Below are positions 56,306 through 63,958 of a stretch of DNA of 63,958 bases, one piece after another. Under the pieces are notes generated by a model that saw only the letters and a list, made by a program, of their open reading frames with translations, had not been told where the DNA came from and searched no databases. Origin of the DNA: Chytriomyces cf. hyalinus JEL632 (lineage: Eukaryota > Chytridiomycota > Chytridiomycetes > Chytridiales > Chytriomycetaceae); assembly GCA_025435555.1 (NCBI GenBank), contig JAIWWG010000143.1, forward strand, positions 1-63,958, written 5' to 3'. Made by a program: the position numbers and the translations under genes. Position 1 is the first letter of the stretch; the number at the start of each line of letters is the position of its first letter.

Positions 56306-59057
56306 TCATTCGTACGATGGTGGGCTCTCTTGAGCGAGTGCGCTCTGTTGCGCACTTTGCCTTCGCAACTCAGCAACTGCTTGTTCAAATACAAGTCGAC
56401 GTCCAACAGTTTCAAGTCCCAGTTCAGCTTTCATATCCTGCCTGTCCAACATTAGCAGTGCAAGTCCATTGATATTTTGACCTGTTTTGATGATATCAGC
56501 ATCAAAAGCATCAAAAGCAGACTATTGACAATTGGGTCTTACTTAAAGCCAATGACGATAACTGCACATCCCCAAATTTTTCAAGTATCCATTGCGCAGT
56601 TTCATCTTGGTTCCAGTCGCGGGGGTTTTCAGGTAGTACCATGTAATGTGAAGAGTTTAGGGTGTTCTGAATTATTGACGCATATTCAACCAGGGGATCG
56701 GCAGTTGTCATTTCATGGTGGTGAGCAACCGTTTGTGGTGCGGCCATTTTGCTTTCGGGAGAAACTGACATTGAGCCTGGAGAGACTGCCAATGTACTGC
56801 CTTCAGGAATTGCTGCTTTGAGACTGGAAACTGTTTCAAATTTGCGATCATCCGGCGTGGCATGGGGAAATTCCTCCAAATGGTCAAGGACAGGAACTTC
56901 TTCAGGCGCTGGCTTATAATTGCTGGGCAACGGAAAGCTGTTCAACATGGAAAAGTTGGCTGCATTCTTTTCAGAAGGACCTTGGGGGGACAGTCTGCCA
57001 AGATCGCCAAATAATTGAGATTTTTCAGGCACCAGTTTGTAATTGCTTGCCACCAGAAAACCATCAACTGGGGTCGAGTCAGGCACATTCTTGTCATGAT
57101 TCAGGATGGCGTTGGACGGGGGTGGGCTACTCGATGGTGGGAACTGCTCCATGCTTTCAACTCTGGTTGCATTCCTGTCAGAATGAAATGCATTCAACCA
57201 AAGCAACATCAATCGAGCTTGTCTGTCTTACGTTGACTGCCTTTCATCAGTTGCGATATCAGATTGACTTTTACTTTTGGCACGTTTTTGGCGACACCAG
57301 AAACCAACAGCAATGATGAGCACTGAAAGGACTGCTGCACCGACAGCTCCACCAATAATGGAAGCACTAGAATTCTGCTGACTTGGTAGATCACTGCTTG
57401 TGATGCTTGGATTAGAGTTGGATGGGATGGTGGCTGGTTGGGAAGTTGTTGGTGATGACGCAGATTGCAGGGAGGCAGCAGAGTTACTTTTGCAGGACTG
57501 ATGGAAGATTAAATTAATTACATATTGCCAATACACTCACAACACGTGTAGACAACTCACTGAAGCCAGTTCAGTAGCATTGAATTCAGTGGACTCAAGG
57601 GGATTTGTGAAGTCGCTTGATGTGGTGTGAACACAATGATTCCATGTTGTAAAGGGAACAAAACTCACCTGGTCGATAGTGCTTTCAAGTTGCTGAATTC
57701 GCAAGGAATGCTCCCGCTTAGTCTGTTTGAGGCCAAGCGACTTTATAGTCATTTGATTACAGGTCAGGCACATTGCAACAGCCATAACAAATGCAAGACA
57801 CCAACAGAGTCTTCAGACTGGTCAGCCGGCCAAGTTCAGTTGGAATGGATCCTGTCAACTGGTTGGAAGAGAGAGACCTGTATGATTTGTTCAATACTTG
57901 ATGAATAGATCACATGCAAGACACCAACAGAATTTGCAGACTGGTCAGCCGGCCAAGTTCAGTTGGAATGGATCCTGTCAACGTGTTGTTATAGAGATAC
58001 CTGTATGATTTGTTCAATACTTGATGAATGGATCAGATGCAAGACACCAACAGAGTATTCAGACTGGTCAGCCGGCCAAGTTCAGTTGGAATGGATCCTG
58101 TCAACTGGTTGGAAGAGAGATACCTGTGTATGATTTGTTCAATACTTGATGGATAGATCAGATGCAAGACACCAACAGAGTATTCAGACTGGTCAGCTGG
58201 CCGAGTTCAGTTGGAATGGTTCCTGTCAACTGGTTGGAAGAGAGAGACCTGGATGATTTGTTCAGTACTTGATGAATAGATCAGATGCAAGACACCAACA
58301 GAGTATTCAGACTGGTCAGCCGGCCAAGTTCAGTTGGAATGGATCCTGTCAACTGGTTGGAAGAGAGATACCTGTGTATGATTTGTTCAATACTTGATGG
58401 ATAGATCAGATGCAAGACACCAACAGAGTATTCAGACTGGTCAGCTGGCCGAGTTCAGTTGGAATGGTTCCTGTCAACTGGTTGGAAGAGAGAGACCTGG
58501 ATGATTTGTTCAGTACTTGATGAATAGATCAGATGCAAGACACCAACAGATAAGTCAGACTGGTCAGCCGGCCAAGTTCAGTTGGAATGGATCCTGTCAA
58601 CTGGTTGTAAGAGAGATACCTGTATGATTTGTTCAATACTTGATGAATGGATCAGATGCAAGACACCAACAGAGTATTCAGACTGGTCAGCCGGCCAAGT
58701 TCAGTTGGAATGGATCCTGTCAACTGGTTGGAAGAGAGATCCCTGTATGATTTGTTCAGTACTTGATGAATGGATCAGATGCAAGACACCAACAGTTGAG
58801 TCAGACTGGTCAGCTGGCCGAGTTCAGTTGGAATGGTTCCTGTCAACTGGTTGTTGAAGAGATCCCTGGATGATTTGTTCAATACTTGATGATGCGTGAG
58901 ATGGGGTCTGTGGAAAGAGATATGTACACTCTCACAACGTTCCCAGCGCTGTTGCAGACTGAAGTAGGAACGCAGCAGCCATTTGCGTATTTGGTGGGCT
59001 GCCATGCCGTGAGGACGGCACAGTCCGATGATAGGTTCTCAGTCGACATTCGCTGTT
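56306..59057 (-). CDS. LRR - transmembrane - SAM receptor-like protein
   Basis: Minus-strand gene with 15 exons visible: 59057-58928 (N-terminal Cys-rich LRR cap, DCAVLTAW and NGCCVPTSVC), nine 72-nt LRR exons (58865-57806), a tenth at 57740-57669, then 57615-57561, 57497-57232, 57174-56543 and 56481-56306. From the ATG at 59049 this gives about 656 residues. Each LRR exon encodes one 24-residue plant-type repeat (LSSNQLTGSIPTELGRLTSL). A single membrane helix lies near residue 346 (GGAVGAAVLSVLIIAVGFW), then RQKRAK. The cytoplasmic part has degenerate SNYKxxPE repeats and a C-terminal SAM domain (NQDETAQWILEKFGDV, NGLALLMLDRQDMKAELGL), ending SPPSYE. No kinase. A signal-peptide exon is not found: the DNA upstream is virus-like. 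Ligand and partners unknown. Confidence 0.82.
57806..58865 (-). repeat. Nine tandem exon+intron units, one LRR each
   Basis: A unit of ~123 bp (72-nt exon plus ~51-nt intron) is repeated nine times with high identity in both exon and intron. Two neighbouring units (58100-58240 region) recur almost unchanged as a pair at 58345-58490, so dimers were also duplicated. Variation is concentrated at the exon ends, for example AACAACACG versus TCCAACCAG, which change exposed LRR positions. Confidence 0.9.
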
Positions 59058-59159
59058 CTATTTGAGGAAAACACAAAAAACCATTTTTAGTTGAACAGGA
59101 CACCATCCCGTGTTTCATTGCAGCTTTGCTTTCAATGAACTCCACCGACTTTTTTCCAG

Positions 59160-59702
59160 TCTCTCTCTGCAAAGTATGAGTATCTTGATAAAACAACAAC
59201 ATTCATGAACGTGAACTTCAACTTCATTGACCAAACCAATTACCTCCCAGGCTTCCACCGATCCGGGTGGTCTTACATTACGCATGCGCTGCGTTATCTT
59301 CAGAACGAACATGCAACTCTCTGGTGCGACACTTACGTGGACAGGACGTTCCACTGGCTCAATCCGGACGGCATTCTTCCGTACAATCACGCATGGATTG
59401 GGTTCGTTCATCACGCCTTCGATTCGGAGGAGTACGCTGATTACAACAATCAACAGTTGCTCAAGAACCCGCTCTTTATTGCAAGTCTTCAACAATGCCA
59501 AGCTCTTATTGTCTTTACCGAGGTGCTACGCAAGCGATGGGTCTCCGAATTCGTCGACGTTCAGGTCTTTGTCATGACCCATGCCACAGAATTTGTGCGT
59601 GAAGCAAGCCAATTTAGCGTTGCCAAATTCCGAGCAAATCGGGCCAAAAAACTGGTACAAGTTGGTGCCTGGCTGCGCGACACGTACATGAAAAGTCCAT
59701 GA
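59160..59702 (+). pseudogene. Giant-virus-like glycosyltransferase fragment (endogenous viral element)
   Basis: An open frame from about 59160 (internal ATG at 59205) to 59702. Its pattern matches a glycosyltransferase family frequent in Mimiviridae-like giant viruses: NFIDQTNYLPGFHRSGWSY, DRTFHW, AWIGFVHHAFD, NPLFIASLQQCQALIVFTE, FVMTHATEF and KLVQVGAWLRDTY. The match stops right after WLRDTY, where DNA of opposite polarity (D5-like) begins, so the C-terminal part is missing. No introns. The 5' end runs into the region that should hold the LRR gene's first exon. Family assignment rests on remembered motif order, not on a search. Confidence 0.6.
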
Positions 59703-59890
59703 TATCAGATTCATAAGCGTCGTTTTCCCGTTTGATCCCGTTCCATGTAGTGCCAGTACTTTCGGATCAGTTGGTTTGGGCTTTTGTGAGAGCATCGACC
59801 CCAGCGTGAGCAATAATGTTTCCACCATGCTTGCGTCGGGTATGAATTCTTCCAGAAATTTCAGAATGCATTCAATTTGATGCCAAGTGG
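59702..59890 (-). pseudogene. D5-like primase-helicase (SF3 ATPase) fragment
   Basis: About 60 codons on the minus strand: IECILKFLEEFIPD, VETLLLTLGSMLSQ and the Walker A motif VLALHGTGSNGKTTLMNLI. This is the start of the ATPase domain of D5-type replication proteins of nucleocytoplasmic large DNA viruses. It is cut at both ends: by the glycosyltransferase fragment at ~59700 and by the MMS1-like fragment at ~59890. It cannot make a working protein. Confidence 0.6.
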
Positions 59891-61254
59891 GAACCGGGTG
59901 AAAATGCCAGCATGTCTTCTGGTCGCGACGAGAAATGGCCGTTGTGGAGCAACACCAATTCAGAATTGTGCCTTTCCAGTCGAATGAGGTGGCCTGCATC
60001 GGATGCAATGTAGAATGCTTCGCTGGAATCTTCTGGACATGGGATGATTGAGGGGCTGCAAAATAAATAAAAAAGCCATTCAGTCAAAGAACTACTCGCT
60101 AAAAAAAAAAAAAAAAAAGAAACACTGCACTGCAGATTGCTCGGATTCGAATGGAAACGATTCGACAAGACTATATTGAAACACGATCGACAATTCGAGC
60201 GTTGCGTGATTTTCATCAACCTTCGCAATCACAAGATCGAGCGTCTCTGAAATGATCAGAAACGTGTCGGGTGTATTTCGGAGCGCAATGGATTTGACAG
60301 GTGTAAAAGTGCGGGGAAGTGGGAAGGACCATGTCGCGTGACTTGCGGTGAGGATTCTGCGGTGGGACGGATTTCGTGGTCGAAGAGAATGATTGAGAAT
60401 GCTGCGTCCCTATGAATACGTATGAGTTTTGATAGTGTAAAGACGAGGGAGGTTCCACACCTGAATACGATTGCAGCAAAGAGAATGACATAGCGCTGAT
60501 GCTGTTTTGGTGTGAGAAACAACGTGTCCCATAAAACCGTCTGATGCCAATCCACACAGACTGAAAATCAATTCAAAAAGCAGTGAGATGGATGCATTTC
60601 GACAGAAATGAAAGAAGTTATAAACGCTGACATGTTTGTTGCTGATGGCATCGAATACAAGCGGTGACTCATGATCGTTGACAAGAAACAGTTTCATTGC
60701 AGATTGATGAGAAAAGAACTGCGCGACAACAATTTTTGAATACGCAAGTCAGTTTGTCCATCTTTGGGCATCGATAAATAGGTAAGGACGGTTGTGTTTG
60801 CAGTGGATCAACGGCAATCGCTGTGCCAGGTTGCATATGCATCGAATCGCGATCAGGATCAAATAAGTGAATATTGGCCGTTATTTCGATCGGCATGCGA
60901 GTGTTTGATGCGTTATTGATATCATTGGACACGAGTTCGAGGATAGAAAGAAAGTCCGAGTTGGAAGTGATCAAGATGTGTTGTCTTTTGTGAATGGTGA
61001 TAACGGCCATGGCGAATACGGAACCAAACAGTGGTAGTGAGGTTTGAAGGGATGAGGATTGTGAGTGGGCTGTGAGGTGGTTAGACTTGGTGGGCGGGTG
61101 AGTTGGAGGACACGCGATCATATGTCGAGATGCACTGATACCGTCGCAATTAGCAGCAGATTCTCTCCGTCTCTCTCGAGCACAGCGACTGCCACTGCGG
61201 CGTTGGATGCGGCGACTGTTGTCAAGAGGCCTTCATAAATATATTCTTGGACTT
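59872..61254 (-). pseudogene. Broken MMS1/CPSF-A-like beta-propeller gene (N-terminal part)
   Basis: Pieces in order on the minus strand resemble the N-terminal propeller of the DDB1/MMS1/CPSF160 family: IYEGLLTTVAASNAAVAVAV and DGENLLLIAT (61254-61140), FGSVFAMAVITIHKRQHIL and SDFLSILEL (to ~60850), PGTAIAVDP, SPLVFDAISNKH, SIILFDHEIRP, RTFTPVKSIALR and DTFLIISETLDLV, and AFYIASDAGHLIRLE (60010-59940). Several introns are plausible, but at least one frame change (between the IILFDHE piece and the RTFTPVKS piece) has no good splice sites. The gene ends in viral-like DNA. It is probably a dead fragment of a DNA-repair or mRNA-processing adaptor. Family call moderate. Confidence 0.5.
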
Positions 61255-61763
61255 CTGTAAATATTTATTCCCTTTACTTTACTTTATGCACACCGCCGCC
61301 AAGACCGCCTCACATCAAGAGAGAGGCTTCCATTGGAGCGTTAATAGTGGTGTTCAACAAACGAAGCCAATTTTAGTGCACAGCAGTGGCCATACATTCT
61401 TAATGCCAAGACAAAGACTCAACTCGGAATGCATGGTGCCTTCCGTGTCGCTGCTCAAGAGTAAAGGAGTGACAGATAAACAGTGTATGGATATATGCAG
61501 CATATGGAATTGACGCCTCATACATACATACATTCAGACCAATCAACCAGCCTACCAACCTTACCCACAAAAGACGCTGATCATGCCATCCACGAACATA
61601 CGGACTGAAAAAAGTGGGAATCCAATCTGTCGGGGTTGGTGGGAATGTAACACATGCTTTGAAACTGTGCTCAGTCGACAAAGCTTCAATCAATTTCTTG
61701 ACAGGCATGATGACAGAAATTTTGCATACCTCTAATTATTTATACCAAATTTTACTCCACGTC
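61255..61763. other. Intergenic, no gene seen
   Basis: Frames on both strands lack recognisable domains. It contains CATA repeats (near 61518-61532) only. Confidence 0.4.
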
Positions 61764-61785
61764 GGACGCGGCCGCGGCCGCGTCC
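61764..61785. repeat. 22-bp perfect GC palindrome
   Basis: The sequence GGACGCGGCCG followed by its exact reverse complement, with no spacer. It contains two overlapping CGGCCG cores. Confidence 0.9.
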
Positions 61786-61797
61786 ACGAAATCCTAT

Positions 61798-61815
61798 AAA
61801 TAACTCGAGTTATTT
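61798..61815. repeat. 18-bp perfect AT-flanked palindrome
   Basis: AAATAACTCGAGTTATTT is its own reverse complement. It lies 12 nt from the GC palindrome. Confidence 0.9.
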
Positions 61816-61827
61816 TAGCATTTCAGT

Positions 61828-61876
61828 ATAGGGTTAGAGTAGGGTCAGGCCTAAGATTGGGGTTAGAGGTAGGGGG
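61828..61876 (+). repeat. Telomere-like G-rich tract
   Basis: The tract contains TATAGGGTTAGAGTAGGG, then TTGGGGTTAGAGGTAGGGGG. GGGTTAG, the fungal telomere unit TTAGGG in another register, appears twice with degenerate copies between. It directly precedes the LINE-like remnant. Confidence 0.5.
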
Positions 61877-61890
61877 GAAAACTTTCTTGA

Positions 61891-63605
61891 AATTGTGTTG
61901 TTGTTGTCCAAGCAGCAACCCGGCAACCTGCAACCACCAACACCAACAGCGCACCACCAACACTCTCTGCAACTGGCCACCGGCCACCATCCTCCAGTAT
62001 TAGCTCTCCCGCAGAGATCTACAGTGCTGCAGAACTCGAGCTCTGGAATCTCGCAAAAGGCCGCCTTGTTTGCCCATACTGTGGCAACAGAAAGATCAAC
62101 GCAGGCGCTGCTGGCAACCCCAACTCTCTGGGTGCAACTAAACGATCCCTTGCGTGCAACAAGAACCCCCACTGCTCAAAGCCACGGCTCTTGGAGTTCT
62201 GTCTTGGTCTTGATCACAATCTGGACTCACCCACACACGACATCTTCGCGAAGGCACAAGCTGTCAAGCAGATCTATACAGATCTGAAATCAGCGCGAAA
62301 AACCGATCTAGGAATGGCTAGCAAGAGTGCTGGCAAGGGTGCTGCACCAAAGTTGGTGCTGCACCAAAGTTGGTGCAGCCAATTCTCTCTTTTTCAAGCG
62401 GCAAAGCAGCAGCAACACCAGCAACTCCACCAATTCAACTCGGATCCTCCCGAAACCTCGTCCAGAGCATCGAGACCACTCCCGCTATGCAGCGGGACTG
62501 GTCTCTTGCCTCCTCCTCATCGTCCTCCTCTTCCCAAATCGATCCTGTGCAGTCTGAGTCCCCTCTCACTCCCAAGCAGGCCCAGAAACGAGCGCGTGAG
62601 TCCAACAGCCCACCCCAGGCACATCAGAACCCCCCGACGGCCCCTCTAGACGATGCTGCTGTCGAAAACAACGAATTAAACTGCGATCTGGGTGATCTGG
62701 CTGCTGTCTTTGATGGCAGTCAGCACAAAGCCCAGATGATCATGAGCTTTATTCAACGAATCATCAACCAAGCGAACCAGCAACACGGCGAGTCTATCCA
62801 GACGTTGCTACGAGACAGGGAATCGAAAATCGCGGAGCAGGAGCGCCAGATTGAGCAGCAGCGCATCGAAATTCAGGAACTTAGGCAAATCATCGAACAC
62901 AGAGCACCAGCAGCATCGAATGGACCCCCAGCAGTGCCAGCATCAGCAGCGTGGCAGGTCCAGCAGCGTGGTGCTGCATCCTCTCGCGGTGGTAAACGTG
63001 TCAGTCGTGGTGGTGCAGTGGTTGGGGCTTCCCGGAGTGCTCAAACAGCTGACAATCCAGACGGTCAAGCCACTTACACCACTGTAGCCAAGACAACAGT
63101 TGAGCCAAGGCCCACCCGTCAGTTTCCATCGTATGCCGAGAAGCTCAAGCTAGCCAAGCAAGAGTGGTCAGCCACAGCTCAAGCAGCATCCAACTTGGAA
63201 CTGCTGGCTGATCTCAAGAAGCAACAAGAATGTTGCACCAATCCACCAGTCTGCCGGGAACCAGTCGAGTACAAGTCCTTCATCATTGAGAACCCCTTGG
63301 GGAACAGGACACGTTTTGTCCAGAACCCACTGCGGCGCATCCGCAGCATTCTTGCTTGTTTGGTTTTGAACTTGGGCTTTTATGATATTTATTATCTTAA
63401 GGTGAATCACAACACATCAAAACAGCTCTCCTTATATACATTTTTGGCTCCCATAAAATCTCATTGGGCTTTCTTCAGTTTCACTTTTGAGCCACCCTTT
63501 TTTTCCATTTCATTTGTCATTTCATTTCTACAAATGAGATTTGATGTGAAATCATCCATTTTTCATTTGCAGTTTGAAATTGCTGAAAAAGTGAGTCAGT
63601 GCTGA
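61891..63605 (+). pseudogene. LINE-type retrotransposon ORF1 remnant
   Basis: The frame opens after a stop at 61888-61890 without a start codon, runs through a Pro/Thr-rich stretch, and reaches a Cys-rich motif (LVCPYCGNRKINAGAAGNP, then ACNKNPHCSKPRL) typical of ORF1 zinc fingers. At 62341-62374 a 17-bp tandem duplication shifts the frame. In the second frame come a Ser-rich part, a coiled coil (ESKIAEQERQIEQQRIEIQE), a basic Gly/Ser part and SYAEKLKLAKQEW, then an RNA-binding-like end (PLRRIRSILACLVLNLGF). After ~63400 the sequence becomes AT-rich and unrelated. Reverse transcriptase is not in the window. I read this as a 5'-truncated, inactivated ORF1. Confidence 0.6.
62341..62374 (+). repeat. 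17-bp tandem duplication in LINE ORF1
   Basis: GCTGCACCAAAGTTGGT occurs twice back to back. Seventeen is not a multiple of three, and taking one copy away would join the two halves of the ORF1 frame. Confidence 0.9.
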
Positions 63606-63958
63606 CAATTCAGTTTTTCAAGCTGATTAGTCATTCATTACTGCCTGACAGTTAAGGCTTGTCAATTATAATTAATATCCCCACACTGGGTAAGGTTATT
63701 GATTAATTGCTTGACTGGCTTGACATATTAGTCATACAAAAGTAGCAATAGAATACTTTTCCAAGTTGATTTCTATTTCTTCTTCTTCTGCTTATTTCTC
63801 TATAAAGATCAGAAGATAGCTGCATGAAATTGACAGCAGTGTGGGTTGAACCAGTGACCTGTGGGTCTTTGGTCGCGAACCTTAACAACTAAGCCAGAAT
63901 CATATAAATCCCAAACAATTACTTTCAACCATGTTTATACTTGATCAGAGCAAGAATA
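63606..63958. other. AT-rich right end with SINE-like element
   Basis: No protein gene. It holds the tRNA-derived element at 63841-63900 and otherwise AT-rich sequence. Confidence 0.5.
63841..63900 (-). repeat. tRNA-derived SINE-like element (A and B boxes)
   Basis: On the minus strand, TGGCTTAGTTGTTAAGG (63896-63880) fits the pol III A box and GGTTCAACCC (63852-63843) fits the B box, 27 nt apart. The T-stem and acceptor stem do not pair, so it is not a working tRNA. An internal pol III promoter of this kind is the usual head of a SINE; the tail would lie toward 63780. Confidence 0.5.

Noticed and set aside
59115-59501. Minus-strand frame of 128 codons over the glycosyltransferase
   Set aside because: It is the complement of the better-supported plus-strand frame and has no motif.

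Overview
The window is nuclear DNA of a zoosporic fungus, most likely a chytrid (Chytridiomycota). The genes carry many short GT-AG introns (about 45-110 nt). The gene set mixes fungal housekeeping genes (Pho88/Snd3, Bpl1, Pof1-like, Ccp1, uL14, uS8) with families typical of flagellated fungi: cyclic-nucleotide-gated-like channels, class A-like GPCRs, tandem tyrosinases and F-box/LRR proteins. I rebuilt exon-intron models by hand; wherever I give a residue count, the exon lengths sum to a multiple of three with no internal stop.

Layout. 1-8.8 kb: two paralogous CNG-like channels flank a CAMK-type kinase. 9-12 kb: a degenerate 18S rRNA fragment, an Rtt103/RPRD1-like CTD-interacting protein and ribosomal protein uL14. 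12.6-15.5 kb: two tandem GPCR paralogues. 15.8-22.8 kb: three tandem secreted tyrosinases. 24-28.3 kb: a flavin oxidoreductase, Pho88/Snd3 and a Pof1-like nucleotidyltransferase. 28.4-39.6 kb: four SLC46-like MFS transporters on the minus strand, interrupted by a tandem pair of lysine-rich coiled-coil genes. 40-48 kb: cytochrome c peroxidase, an internally duplicated orphan, uS8, a Ser/Thr-rich membrane protein and biotin protein ligase.

48 kb to the end is accessory in character. It holds a Cys-rich surface protein with a homopolymer frameshift, a ~97-bp repeat array, a protein with a possible PD-(D/E)XK/Crinkler-like C-terminus, an F-box gene broken by a 4-bp duplication, and an LRR-TM-SAM receptor-like gene in which each leucine-rich repeat is one 72-nt exon. 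These are followed by giant-virus-like fragments (glycosyltransferase and D5-type primase-helicase) abutting a broken MMS1/CPSF-A-like gene, then palindromes, telomere-like G-rich DNA, a LINE ORF1 remnant with a 17-bp duplication, and a tRNA-derived SINE-like element.

The core genes do not form one pathway. The channels, kinase and GPCRs suggest zoospore or environmental signalling; the tyrosinases suggest melanin or phenol oxidation. The most unusual part is 56.3-61.3 kb: a modular LRR receptor next to an endogenous giant-virus mosaic.
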